A stretch of DNA of 64,000 bases from Rivularia sp034931125 (lineage in GTDB: Bacteria > Cyanobacteriota > Cyanobacteriia > Cyanobacteriales > Nostocaceae). The stretch spans positions 1-64,000 of the forward strand of contig NZ_JAYGHM010000015.1 of assembly GCF_034931125.1 (NCBI RefSeq). The letters run 5' to 3'. Shown one piece after another: positions 8,601 to 17,221 of this stretch; position 1 is the first letter of the stretch; every line of letters starts with the position of its first letter. Under the pieces are notes generated by a model. That model was given only the letters and a program-made list of their open reading frames with translations, was not told the DNA's origin and did not search any database. Both the position numbers and the translations under genes were made by a program.

Positions 8601-9745
8601 TAATAGTTGTTGGTGATACGCAACAGATGCCTCCATCTTCATTTTTTTCTGGTATTGGTTCTGATGATGATGATGATGAAAACCAAGATGAAGCACCTTA
8701 TGAGAGTTTTTTAGCTGAGTGCGGAAAATTTATGAAGGAATTTACTTTGAAATGGCACTATCGTAGCCAAGATGAAAGTTTAATAGATTTTTCTAATAAG
8801 AAGTTTTACGAATCAAAGCTTGTTACTTTTCCAAGTCCAGTAAAAGATAAAAATCGAGGAGTTTTCTTTCATCATGTTCCGGATGGGGTATACGAGCGTG
8901 GTGGAAAGGGTCATAATATACGGGAAACTGAGGAAGTAGTACAACTTGCTTTATGCCATGTTCAGCAGAATATGAATCTTAGTCTTGGTATTATTGCATT
9001 TAGCAAAAAACAAGCAAATGCTATCCAGAAAAAAATTGAAGAACTAGGTCAAAATAACGATGAACTAGCAGAGTTTTGTCAGGATGACTCAGAGAAATTT
9101 TTTGTCAAAAACTTAGAAAACGTACAAGGTGATGAAGCAGACGTAATTATTCTTAGCTTTGGATACGGAAGAGATCAAGAAGGGAAATTTGAAAGAAAAT
9201 TTGGTCCTATTAATTACCCAGGAGGAGAAAGACGATTAAATGTAGCAATAACTCGTGCAAAGCACAAACTTATATTAGTGGCATCAATAACTCCAGATAT
9301 GCTGTCTGGAGTTTACAGTGAGGGTGTAATTTGTTTTAAAGAGTATTTCGAGTATATTCAGCAGGTTGAAAGAGAAAGAACTCAAGAAACAAATTCTATA
9401 ATTTCTAATCCTAATTCACTTTTAATAGAAGATATTTCATACGCTCTTCAAAAAGAAGGATACGAAGTCGAAACATCTTTAGGTGCTTCCAGTTATCCTA
9501 TTGATTTAGCTGTCAAAAACAAACAGCAAAGCAACGAGTTTTTATTAGGCATTGAGTGTGATGGATTGACTTATAATAAATATCCAACAGCACGCGATCG
9601 CGACCGCTTGAGAAGAATGGTTCTAGAGAAAATGAATTGGCAGATTCATCGAATTTGGTCAAAGGAGTGGTATCACAATCGAGATGCACAAATAAAGTTG
9701 CTTATCGAACGGCTAAAACAGTTAGAAGTTCAGCAAGAAATATAG
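5672..9745 (+). CDS. DUF4011-type SF1 helicase with C-terminal PD-(D/E)XK (Vsr/DUF559-like) nuclease
   Basis: A 1357-residue protein. The N-terminal region is DUF4011-like (about 1-250). A superfamily 1 helicase core follows with Walker A GPPGTGKS (295-302), Walker B VVIFDEAS (Asp957-Glu958), GDTQQMPPSSFF, WHYRSQD and NVAITRAKHKL (near 1190). A long coiled, Lys/Glu-rich insertion lies between the two helicase halves. The last about 110 residues look like a restriction-type nuclease (PIDLAVKN followed by GIECDG, then RDRDRLRRMVLEKM). This layout matches the predicted antiphage protein class described as DUF4011-helicase-Vsr (Hhe). The gene is AT-rich compared with flanking purQ and starts a three-gene run on the same strand. 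The helicase and nuclease calls are strong; a defence role is inference from family and context. Confidence 0.88.
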   Translation: MNKAIDPKLLQKITQWKKDLAELGKLNRLLYFQKDKKSTTEIPIPAAEIFETLVIHEQSISLNNLATDETDNLIINKNLTALYKDARDIFEQKGVNVLFIALGTLKWNSKEKPREEIISPIILIPVELDKPPRKKEYSLLSTDESIFINPALALKLKNDYGIILNEEINTDNDLDYQKLLDKVREDKDISKRINNNNWKIEDTTYLGLFERKKVSIIKDLEYLQQEAVTKINNPILLGLANNRKLYESSTPEIIPAENLDECILPSSVLQVLEADSSQQQVIEAAISGMSFIVQGPPGTGKSQTIVNLIAELIGQNKKVLVVAEKPVALQVVFDRLNKSGLEEAIINFSNQDIGKKKNFAKYLKNYRKDYEQIYEELDLNYIFYELTSSRQILNRHSKMLHQKWQPIEKSMFELYGELLKLQRECSYEIRFTFRNINEWSYIQLARAKNLIDKLIQFYPFIKCQQKTVWQQSNLTTLNSQKREEIYEGIDKLSQHIKLVKEIGDELAILMDQRKPQTLEELEFIVKAGHHIANFPLGKRRHQKQGEFENVFVQITGFIDIPKVPKFWISNTNIKLLWELLSELENDYNLEQEYSNNLASKYRSSFFSQNLRTVLSICRGWGLFRWFNPKYWEDKRKILNYRKSKRYCSDKNLINDLEKAVKIHKIKSKLIDDNYRPRLAFENFFIRDKPDFFSIKLALVWFDELLKYKLSKKSISELIYSENSRRELINALDKLNWQKNLKEINNEFEILRDYFDYPEKMINGSNSYFNNIPINEIEHFLEKAANELDLFREWLDYQENIKQLKGMGLESFLDKIKEGDASPNVWSTIFEKSFYYYWLQYIYDNSAELRCFNFKIHEDTIRKFSHKDEKRYEFAKVRLQKLYAEQRDNWFQTKDAKPTISYFEQETQKQRKQDEIRQFIQKACDLVLALKPCWLMSPLMVSEYIPPELVPFDVVIFDEASQIRTEDAVSSIMRAKQVIVVGDTQQMPPSSFFSGIGSDDDDDENQDEAPYESFLAECGKFMKEFTLKWHYRSQDESLIDFSNKKFYESKLVTFPSPVKDKNRGVFFHHVPDGVYERGGKGHNIRETEEVVQLALCHVQQNMNLSLGIIAFSKKQANAIQKKIEELGQNNDELAEFCQDDSEKFFVKNLENVQGDEADVIILSFGYGRDQEGKFERKFGPINYPGGERRLNVAITRAKHKLILVASITPDMLSGVYSEGVICFKEYFEYIQQVERERTQETNSIISNPNSLLIEDISYALQKEGYEVETSLGASSYPIDLAVKNKQQSNEFLLGIECDGLTYNKYPTARDRDRLRRMVLEKMNWQIHRIWSKEWYHNRDAQIKLLIERLKQLEVQQEI

Positions 9746-9797
9746 TTCTCTATTTAGTTATCCACAATATTGTTAGCAATAGATTTTAAGACAGTTC

Positions 9798-11864
9798 ATG
9801 AAACCTGAAAAAATAGAAGAACTTCTGGTCAAGATTGAAAAAATACAATCAATTATGATTGATGTTGCCACTTGTCAGTCAAATATTCGGGATGAAGAAG
9901 AATCCTATCAGGAACATTATCAAGATATTGATATAACGATTGAGTTTTTGAATGAAGAAAATTTAGATATTATACATATCAATGAATTTGACAATCTTAG
10001 GAAGTGGTATAATTTTTACTCTGATAATGACCTAAATACACAAGCACGTAAAAAACACGTTTATGAACTTTATCCTGATATAATTAATCAACTAGAAAAT
10101 TACTTATATAATAATTTTGATAAATCCAAGGAAAAAAATGATTTAGATGATTTTGATATTTCTCAAATTGAAAAATTTTTGAAAAACCTTGAGGGTATCA
10201 AAAGCATTATGACTGATGTTGCCACTAAAAAATCTAAACTTGAAGATTATGAAGAAATTTATATAAAAATTTGGCAAGATATCGCATTTCAAATAAGACA
10301 GCTAGGAATAATTGGTGTACCTATTACGAATCCAAACAAATTTAGGACATTATCGCATTGGAAAGCTTATTATTCATGTGAGCTTGAAAAATACCAATAT
10401 AGACGAGATTATGTTAGTAATCTGTACTCAAATATTATTACTCCAATTAATAAAGCCACAACAAGATATCATTCGATAGGTTCTTCAGTTGAAGATTTTG
10501 TAGAGTATCTCAAGCGTTATCTAACCGAGGCACAATCTATTCCTTCTATATCTAATCTTAGAGAGGAAACTGACCAACTGGTTTCGACTAAAAATATTAA
10601 CGCTAGTTCACCTCAACGCAAAATTAAAGAATTAGGAATAGATTCTAATTCTGATTTAACAGAATTAAGAGTTATCTCTCCGGTGATTTCAACAGGTTAT
10701 TCTTCACAAAATGAATTTAATAATAATCAAACTGATGTTGTTATTCTCACCGCTTTGCCAAAGGAGCGAGATGCTATTCTAAAGTATCTCGAATCATCTC
10801 AAATAGTAGAATATTCTGGTCGAACTTTTCATAAAGCTTCTATTAAAACAAATAAATCAGAAACTGTTTATCAAGCTGTTATTTTGTGTTTACCTTCAAT
10901 GGGTAATAACCAAGCTGCGATCGCAGTTCAAAAAGCAATAACCGAACTTAATCCATCTCATGTTATTTTGGCTGGAATTGCAGGAGGAGTTCCCAAAGAG
11001 GATAGTAGATATTTAGGTGATGTTATAGTAGGCGAACAGATTGTTGATTGTCAATTGAAGAAGCAAGTTCAAGTAGAACAAGGTAATTCACAAAATCAAC
11101 CAAGATATCAGGTATATCGTCCTGCAAGAGTTTTGCTAGAAGCAGCAAAGAACTTACCTTTTCAAAACTGGGCTTTGTGCATAAAAGCTCAACGACCTGA
11201 TGGTACAACACAAAGAGTTAATCCTGCCGTACATTTTGGTGTTATTGCATCTGGTAACACCGTTATTGCTGACCAAAATTTAAGAGATGAGTTACAAAGT
11301 GATTGGTCACAACTGATTGGTGTTGAAATGGAAGGAGCAGGGGCTGCACTTGCTGCTTATGAAAGTGATTTTATGCCTGGAATTTTTCTTGTCAAAGGAA
11401 TGTGTGACTGGGCTGATGGTTCCAAAAATGATGATTGGCAAGAATACGCAGCCGAAACAGCAGCATCGTTTGTGATAGAGCTATTGAAATCAGCGCCTTT
11501 TGAAAGTAGGTTAGAATTACATCCTCAGAGTAATCATGTTAGTAATCAAGAAGCATTACCTCAAAGCAATTTAAAACCGCAGAATTTAGTAAATGAAAAT
11601 CCTATTAAAACAACTAGTACAGTCACAACAAATTATTCAGGAAAAATAAAAATAACTATTTGCAACAGGCTTATTCGAGACTGGGAAAATTTGGCAGACT
11701 ACTTTGATATTAAATTACACGAGCGTGAAACTTTTGATAAAGGGAAGGAAGCACGACGTGTATGGGAATGGTTAGAACAAAGAACTAAGCTTCACGAATT
11801 AGAAGATGCATTAACTGCAATAGGACGTGAAGATTTAGTAGAAGAACTAAATAAATCTATATAG
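9798..11864 (+). CDS. Nucleoside phosphorylase-superfamily protein with N-terminal repeats and C-terminal effector-associated-type domain
   Basis: A 688-residue multidomain protein. The centre, about residues 310-570, is a purine nucleoside phosphorylase/MTA nucleosidase-like domain (TDVVILTALPKERDA, ILAGIAGGVPKEDSRYLGDV, GVEMEGAGAALAAYE, KGMCDWADGSKND). Residues about 4-105 and 121-220 are two diverged copies of one unit, each opening with an I-K/Q-SIM-DVAT motif and carrying L-x-x-W-x-x-Y-x-S, then a basic patch and a Tyr. The last 70 residues (618-688) resemble the small helical effector-associated/death-like adaptor domains of bacterial conflict proteins (RRVWEWLEQRTKLHELEDAL). In such systems the PNP-like domain is proposed to sense or destroy nucleotides. 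The substrate cannot be told from sequence. It lies 52 bases after the helicase-nuclease gene. Confidence 0.82.
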   Translation: MKPEKIEELLVKIEKIQSIMIDVATCQSNIRDEEESYQEHYQDIDITIEFLNEENLDIIHINEFDNLRKWYNFYSDNDLNTQARKKHVYELYPDIINQLENYLYNNFDKSKEKNDLDDFDISQIEKFLKNLEGIKSIMTDVATKKSKLEDYEEIYIKIWQDIAFQIRQLGIIGVPITNPNKFRTLSHWKAYYSCELEKYQYRRDYVSNLYSNIITPINKATTRYHSIGSSVEDFVEYLKRYLTEAQSIPSISNLREETDQLVSTKNINASSPQRKIKELGIDSNSDLTELRVISPVISTGYSSQNEFNNNQTDVVILTALPKERDAILKYLESSQIVEYSGRTFHKASIKTNKSETVYQAVILCLPSMGNNQAAIAVQKAITELNPSHVILAGIAGGVPKEDSRYLGDVIVGEQIVDCQLKKQVQVEQGNSQNQPRYQVYRPARVLLEAAKNLPFQNWALCIKAQRPDGTTQRVNPAVHFGVIASGNTVIADQNLRDELQSDWSQLIGVEMEGAGAALAAYESDFMPGIFLVKGMCDWADGSKNDDWQEYAAETAASFVIELLKSAPFESRLELHPQSNHVSNQEALPQSNLKPQNLVNENPIKTTSTVTTNYSGKIKITICNRLIRDWENLADYFDIKLHERETFDKGKEARRVWEWLEQRTKLHELEDALTAIGREDLVEELNKSI

Positions 11865-11894
11865 CAACTGTCCAAAGTCGTGTAGGGGAGCATC

Positions 11895-12449
11895 ATGACT
11901 GAAAAACAAAATCGAATCCTTGATATTTATCTCCTTGAATACGAGAAGTTAAAGGAAGAGCAAGCACAGCGAATTGGTTTTCGCGACAACATGATTTATG
12001 TGACGTTAGGAGTTTTTGGTGGTGTTATCTCTTTCGCTCTTTCTAACAAAATTAATTACTATGCTCTCTTAGTAATACCTTTTGTTTGTCTTATCCTTGG
12101 TTGGACGTATCTTGTTAATGACGAGAAAATTTCGGCTATTGGTAGATATATTCGTTTAACATTAGTAGAAAAAATTAAGCAAGAAACTAGCTATAATGAA
12201 ATTGAATCAATTTTTGGCTGGGAAATTGTACACAGAAGTGACAAACGTCGAAGAAGACGTAAGATAGAGCAATTGATTATTGATGAGATAACTTTTGTAT
12301 TTTCAGGAATATTTGGTTTAGTTGCTTTCTGGGTTTTAGTGCAACAACATCACTGGGCTATTATTTTCCTGTGTATTGTAGAAATGCTGCTTCTGATAAT
12401 TTTAGGAATAGAAATTTTTATATATGCCGATTTGGCAAAAGGTAAATAA
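11895..12449 (+). CDS. Four-helix membrane protein of unknown function, third gene of the helicase-PNP block
   Basis: A 184-residue integral membrane protein. A short charged N-terminal helix (LDIYLLEYEKLKEEQAQRIG) precedes two hydrophobic segments (about 36-53 and 56-75). A cytoplasmic basic stretch (KRRRRRK, about 115-121) and two further helices (about 128-150 and 153-180) follow. A strong AGGGGAG ribosome site precedes the ATG, which is 30 bases after the PNP gene stop, so co-transcription is likely. I recall similar small proteins scattered through cyanobacteria but no assigned function. A membrane-perturbing effector or membrane sensor would suit the context, but this is inference. Confidence 0.75.
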   Translation: MTEKQNRILDIYLLEYEKLKEEQAQRIGFRDNMIYVTLGVFGGVISFALSNKINYYALLVIPFVCLILGWTYLVNDEKISAIGRYIRLTLVEKIKQETSYNEIESIFGWEIVHRSDKRRRRRKIEQLIIDEITFVFSGIFGLVAFWVLVQQHHWAIIFLCIVEMLLLIILGIEIFIYADLAKGK

Positions 12450-12532
12450 GCAAATCTTTAGATGGCGATCGCCAATTTTGGCTTTAACACCCCAACCGCT
12501 ACACTAAAACTAAACATCTCCTTCCTTCTCCC

Positions 12533-13219
12533 ATGCTTTCCACCGCTCCCGAATACCAAATCACCTGGGAAAAACTCCCCGAAGACTTTGTTTTAGACAA
12601 CGAACTTTTAAACGATATAAATCAACCTTTACTCGCTGCTGCATTAACCGAAAGTTTAGAAATTGCCGGAAAATTACCAGATAATTCTCTAACTACCACT
12701 AATTACGGTATCTGCGCTACTGTAAATCAAAAGATGGTAGTAAAAGCCCCAGATTGGGCTTATGTAACTAATATTACGGTGTCGCGACAGGAAGTCAAAC
12801 GCAGTTACACTCCGCAACTTCATGGTGATATTCCAGTTATTGTCATGGAATTTCTTTCCGATACTGAAGGTAGCGAGTATTCGATTAAACCTACTTATCC
12901 CCCTGGAAAATGGTTCTTTTACGAGCAAATTTTAGAAGTTCCCAACTATATTATTTTTGAACCAGATAGCGGTGAAATCGAAGTTTATCAATTGGATGAT
13001 TCAAAGCGGTATCATCTGCAAAAACCCGATGCTAATAACCGTTTTTGGATTGCTCAAATGGAGCTATTTTTAGGAGTGTGGGAAGGAAACAGAGAAAACC
13101 GCACGGGTTATTGGTTGCGGTGGTGGGATGAAAATGACAGTCTTTTATTATGGGGTTCGGAAAAAGCAGAACGTTTAGCAGCACAACTCAGAGCAGCAGG
13201 AATTGAGCCGGAAGTTTAA
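12533..13219 (+). CDS. Uma2 family endonuclease-like protein
   Basis: A 228-residue protein of the Uma2 (DUF820) restriction-endonuclease-fold family, greatly expanded in cyanobacteria. Family features visible are the N-terminal helix region (MLSTAPEYQITWEKLPEDF), VKAPDWAYV with the first acidic residue, VMEFLSDTEGSEYS where the E-x-(K/S) element lies, then KWFFYEQIL-VPNYIIFEPDSG and the C-terminal LAAQLRAAGIEPEV. The fold is predicted; nuclease activity and biological role of this family are largely untested. It starts at ATG and is followed directly by a repeat element. Confidence 0.88.
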   Translation: MLSTAPEYQITWEKLPEDFVLDNELLNDINQPLLAAALTESLEIAGKLPDNSLTTTNYGICATVNQKMVVKAPDWAYVTNITVSRQEVKRSYTPQLHGDIPVIVMEFLSDTEGSEYSIKPTYPPGKWFFYEQILEVPNYIIFEPDSGEIEVYQLDDSKRYHLQKPDANNRFWIAQMELFLGVWEGNRENRTGYWLRWWDENDSLLLWGSEKAERLAAQLRAAGIEPEV

Positions 13220-13518
13220 CTAGTTCCCAGTCTCCGGCTGGGAACTCCTGTGCNNNNNNNNNNNNNNNNNNNNNNNNNNNNNNNNNNNNNNNNNNNNNNN
13301 NNNNNNNNNNNNNNNNNNNNNNNNNNNNNNNNNNNNNNNNNNNNNNNNNNNNNNNNNNNNNNNNNNNNNNNNNNNGTCATGGGTTCCCAGCCGGAGGCTG
13401 GGAACCAGTTAAAAGTCAACACCCTAGGCAGAGCCTCCTGCCAAACGTTCCCCCCGCTGTGCCTGGGAACAAGAAATAATTACTCATAGAGTCAACAGCC
13501 TAGTCACACACCCTACAA
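13220..13518. mobile_element. Gap-interrupted copy of the 27-bp-TIR MITE-like element
   Basis: Immediately after the Uma2 stop lies a perfect hairpin (13223-13245, GTTCCCAG...CTGGGAAC), then the 122-base gap, then a second hairpin (13383-13405). At 13492-13518 is the same 27-base terminal sequence that ends the element at 35623-35649 (TCAACAGCCTAG...ACCCTACAA). The opposite terminal repeat is not seen on the left, so this copy is truncated, rearranged or lost in the gap. Confidence 0.65.
13254..13375. other. Assembly gap (122 N)
   Basis: A run of N flanked by hairpin repeats on both sides. Reading frames drawn through it are artefacts. Confidence 0.99.
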
Positions 13519-13615
13519 TTTACTACTCCCTCTTTCACAAAGTAACAATATTAATATAATTCCTACGTTAAATCGCGGTAGCGTCTGGGTACCGATAAAG
13601 ATTACTTATTAAGTA

Positions 13616-16600
13616 GTGACTATTGGAGCTACCGGGGTGAATACTTTACAATCGGGAAATAACGAGTTAGTTTTCGTAGACTACAGCGATTTATTAGATA
13701 AAATTTTACAAGTTCTAAATAATCCGCAGCATGAAAATATATTTAAGATATCTCCTGATCGAGAACGATTATTGATTGGTATTAATAATGTTGCGAATCA
13801 AGTTGCAAGTTTACCAATAAATAGTCCTTTGGGTGCTTCTAGTAACGGTGCGAAGACTGCTACCGTGAATTTTAGTCCGGGCTTTGCAGAAAAGTTTCCC
13901 GAACAAATTCGAGAGATTAACGATCGCTTGCAGCATTTATTAACATCTCAAGTTGAGCGACATTCATTATCAACTCAGCAGTTTGTAGAAAATCTAGCTA
14001 CAGATTTAGAGAGTTTTAAAGGTAATAGTTCTAGTTTAGATTTTACCTATGCTTTCAAGGATTATCACAATTTACAAAAGCAGCGATTAACTGTATTTGA
14101 TAAAAGTGAAAAAGGGAAAGAACTTTTACGATTTCACAAGTTAACTATTAGCGTACAGAAAACTAAAGAATTTAACGAGCAGTTGCGATCGGGTTTAGAA
14201 AAGTATATCAAAGCTGAATTTGGCGATAGAAGTGAATCGGAGCGCGAAGATTTAAGCTATATTCTTGATGATTTATATCAAGATAAAGAGAAAGTAGAAT
14301 CCGATTTTTATAAGCTGAGAGAAATTATCGATAGACAAACTTTAGGAAAACTCAAAAAGCAAGCACAAATAAATTATTTAGAGTTTCTTCACGAGAATTT
14401 GAATACAGATACTACTAATAATGCTCAAGCTGCAATTTATTTACAAGATACTATCAGACGTTTGCGTAAGATAGATGAATATATTAACGATATCAATAAA
14501 GCTGATGGTGATTATCTGGTGAATTATGCAGGAGTTTCCTTAAATTACAGAGATATTTTTTCTCGTGGTGAAGCTTTTGATAGTTTACCGATTATTCCCA
14601 AAGTTGAAGGTTATTTAGGAGAGACGAAAGATGAAGATAAGGGAGAAATTCAGTTTATTTTTGGTTTGAAACTTAAGTTTGATGGTAAAGTTCAGGCTTA
14701 TGGTGGTAAAAGTGTATTTGAATATTATTTAAATTTACTGAATCCAGATAGCAAGGAACATCAGGAACAATTAAACGATGATTTGAAAAACAAGACTTTT
14801 GCGAGCAAAGTTTTAAGAATCGTATTTTTATATTATCTGATGTTTGCCTTTCGTCCAACATCAACTAACGATGGAAATCAAAATTGGGAATTAGAATATA
14901 ATCCGATTCCCGGATTTGACGAAAAGGTGATACCAATTCTTAAAGGGGATGATGATGAAGCGAAAAGAAAACTTTTTCGAGGAATTATTAAGGGTTTTGA
15001 GAAGTATGATATTCAGAATAAAATTACAACTCTCAAGAATTCTTTAAGCAAGTTGATTCAATCGAAGCGCAATTTTGCTACTAAAGAATATCCGTTACAT
15101 ATTTCTGTAGGTAAAAGCATTCTGGAAAGAGATATTCAAGAGATATTTGATAGCAGTACATTTTTTAAACCTGTTTTGAGAGGTAATCCCAAACAACTTC
15201 TTAAATATATCTCCATCGGTGAAGCGAGTGCGAAAGTAAATACCCTTTGCTCTCTCCCTGCTAAAATCACTATTAACGACATTCATTACGCTTCATCAGA
15301 TGAACGACAAAGTTTTAATATGGAGTACGACATCAAAAATGTTCGTGCTTTACCCGTATTGTTTTTACCGTTTGAAGATAGCAATTGTCAGGATGTTTAT
15401 AATAAAAGTTTAAAACAACGCAAGTTAATATTATTCCCATATAGATTAGAAAACGATCGCTTAGAGTCTCAGCAATTATTTATTTATAATTTTACTTTTT
15501 CTCTGTTAGCGTACATGAGTCTAAAAGTAATATTGCACGAGCAGAAACCATTATTTATCCCGATTTTGCGGTTGCATTTGCATAATAAAGAAGATGATGC
15601 ACCAATAGAAAAATCGATAGTATCTTTATCGAAATCATTATCTCATTTATTAAACGAAGAACATCGTTCTAATGCTCAAGGTGTAGATATTAGAAGTTTA
15701 AAATATAAATTACCTAATGTATTTAGTTCGCTATATTCAGTACTTCCGAAAAAGTTTACCTTCAATGATGCGTCATCTCCGAAAATACTAGATAATCTGG
15801 CGATCGTTATAGTATCAAGTCGGGAAAGCGATAGAAGTTGGAAAAGCTCTCAGAAAATTTCTAACGTCATGGGAGAAATTTTAGGTTTTAGATGTCAAAA
15901 TGGCGCTGTAAGAATACAATTGATCGAAACTTTTTCCGCTAATTACCAACAAAAACAGGTATTTAGTCATCCTACGGTAATAATTGATCGAGTTGCTAAA
16001 CTCTATCAACAAGGATACAGACGCTTTATTTACATTGCGAAAGCACCTTATACCAGTAGTTTATACATGACGCAAAAGGAAGATGATGATGGATTATTCT
16101 TCATGTCAAAAGAAGTTATTCGGGCTTTGAAATCCACACACGATAATATTAAAATTTATCCGATGTTTTTTGATAAATATTACGCGAGCAAGTTTCCAGG
16201 AAAGATTGGAGATTCTTTATATATTCAAGATACAGTAGAATTAGCGAATATTGTCGATGACCCCAGTAAAAAATCTGTTGTATTCTTCAATTTATTTAAT
16301 GGTGTCAATGTTGGTAGTAGCGATCGCAATTATAACGGTGTAATTTCCTACGCTACTTTTGCTAACATTTATCAAGGTATTTTAGATGATGAAGATATTT
16401 ACAAAGGTTTGATTTTTAACGGAGATTTAAAAAATGAAATATTACAGTTATTGACTTTGTTTCACTTTTCGCGGTATGAGAAAGCGGACAAAATTAGCCT
16501 CAAGTTAAATCCCTATGAAAATTTGATCGGTGATGATTCGGTTGGAGCGCTTTCTTTGTTTAATCATATGCGAGGAAAGTCGCTATTTAATTTGTTAGCG

Positions 16601-16660
16601 TTTTTAACTGAAGTGAAGAAGATTTTAAATGTATGGGAAACTGATTTAATAGAAAAATGA
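13616..16660 (+). CDS. Large unrecognised protein (1014 aa), possible PIWI/RNase H-like C-terminal region
   Basis: A 1014-residue protein with no domain I can name with confidence. It starts at GTG without a clear ribosome site. The N-terminal half is helical and charged (residues about 90-300). The C-terminal third alternates strands and helices: AIVIVSSRESD (729-739), YRRFIYIAKAPYTSSLYM, IKIYPMFFDKYYASKF, VGSSDRNYNGVIS (899-911), then LTLFHFSRYEKADKISLKLNPYEN (split here as LTLFHFSRYE, about 947-956). That order resembles the end of PIWI domains, where a G-(T/S)-x-R-x-x-Y motif is followed by a helix, an L-x-x-H element and a strand ending in a Tyr. The usual catalytic aspartates are not evident. 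A very large helicase gene follows on the same strand. This is a hypothesis only; the gene itself is certain. Confidence 0.85.
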   Translation: MTIGATGVNTLQSGNNELVFVDYSDLLDKILQVLNNPQHENIFKISPDRERLLIGINNVANQVASLPINSPLGASSNGAKTATVNFSPGFAEKFPEQIREINDRLQHLLTSQVERHSLSTQQFVENLATDLESFKGNSSSLDFTYAFKDYHNLQKQRLTVFDKSEKGKELLRFHKLTISVQKTKEFNEQLRSGLEKYIKAEFGDRSESEREDLSYILDDLYQDKEKVESDFYKLREIIDRQTLGKLKKQAQINYLEFLHENLNTDTTNNAQAAIYLQDTIRRLRKIDEYINDINKADGDYLVNYAGVSLNYRDIFSRGEAFDSLPIIPKVEGYLGETKDEDKGEIQFIFGLKLKFDGKVQAYGGKSVFEYYLNLLNPDSKEHQEQLNDDLKNKTFASKVLRIVFLYYLMFAFRPTSTNDGNQNWELEYNPIPGFDEKVIPILKGDDDEAKRKLFRGIIKGFEKYDIQNKITTLKNSLSKLIQSKRNFATKEYPLHISVGKSILERDIQEIFDSSTFFKPVLRGNPKQLLKYISIGEASAKVNTLCSLPAKITINDIHYASSDERQSFNMEYDIKNVRALPVLFLPFEDSNCQDVYNKSLKQRKLILFPYRLENDRLESQQLFIYNFTFSLLAYMSLKVILHEQKPLFIPILRLHLHNKEDDAPIEKSIVSLSKSLSHLLNEEHRSNAQGVDIRSLKYKLPNVFSSLYSVLPKKFTFNDASSPKILDNLAIVIVSSRESDRSWKSSQKISNVMGEILGFRCQNGAVRIQLIETFSANYQQKQVFSHPTVIIDRVAKLYQQGYRRFIYIAKAPYTSSLYMTQKEDDDGLFFMSKEVIRALKSTHDNIKIYPMFFDKYYASKFPGKIGDSLYIQDTVELANIVDDPSKKSVVFFNLFNGVNVGSSDRNYNGVISYATFANIYQGILDDEDIYKGLIFNGDLKNEILQLLTLFHFSRYEKADKISLKLNPYENLIGDDSVGALSLFNHMRGKSLFNLLAFLTEVKKILNVWETDLIEK

Positions 16661-16797
16661 TAGTTGTGGAAAAAACTATTACTCCCTTCCCCACTGAAGC
16701 TTACGGATAAAAAAACCTTACTAGACGCAGAGAACACGGAGGAAAGAAGTAATTATTAGATTCGTAGTGCGAGCATCTTGCTCGCTCGATAAAAACA

Positions 16798-17037
16798 NNN
16801 NNNNNNNNNNNNNNNNNNNNNNNNNNNNNNNNNNNNNNNNNNNNNNNNNNNNNNNNNNNNNNNNNNNNNNNNNNNNNNNNNNNNNNNNNNNNNNNNNNNN
16901 NNNNNNNNNNNNNNNNNNNNNNNNNNNNNNNNNNNNNNNNNNNNNNNNNNNNNNNNNNNNNNNNNNNNNNNNNNNNNNNNNNNNNNNNNNNNNNNNNNNN
17001 NNNNNNNNNNNNNNNNNNNNNNNNNNNNNNNNNNNNN
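16798..17037. other. Assembly gap (240 N)
   Basis: A run of N inside a tandem repeat array (the unit is visible on both sides), so it is probably a collapsed repeat. Confidence 0.99.
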
Positions 17038-17221
17038 AAAAGAATCTTGCTCGCTCGATAACAGCATCTTGCTCGCTCGATAAAAGAATCTTGCTCGCTC
17101 GATAAAAGAATCTTGCTCGATAAAAGAATCTTGCTCGATAAAAGAATCTTGCTCGCTCGATAAAAGAATCTTGCTCGCTCGATAACAGCATCTTGCTCGA
17201 TAACAGCATCTTGCGATCTTG
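17038..17221 (+). repeat. Tandem array of 22/18-bp units (AAAAGAATCTTGCTCGCTCGAT)
   Basis: About nine units in a row alternate between a 22-base form ending TTGCTCGCTCGAT and an 18-base form lacking one GCTC. Two spellings of the left part occur, AAAAGAATC and AACAGCATC. One further unit lies before the gap (near 16770-16797). There are no unique spacers, so this is not a CRISPR array. The unit is translated in several spurious ORFs on the minus strand. Confidence 0.9.

Noticed and set aside
9758..9766. DnaA box TTATCCACA between the helicase-nuclease and PNP genes
   Set aside because: A single perfect 9-mer with no cluster, AT-rich unwinding element or dnaA/dnaN neighbours; chance occurrence in AT-rich DNA is likely, so it is not called an origin.
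13216..13489. Short ORFs crossing the 122-base gap
   Set aside because: They are created by unknown bases and repeat hairpins; no real protein features.
17038..17221. Possible CRISPR array
   Set aside because: The units abut each other with no unique spacers, differ in length by 4 bases and are too short for CRISPR repeats. No cas genes are nearby.
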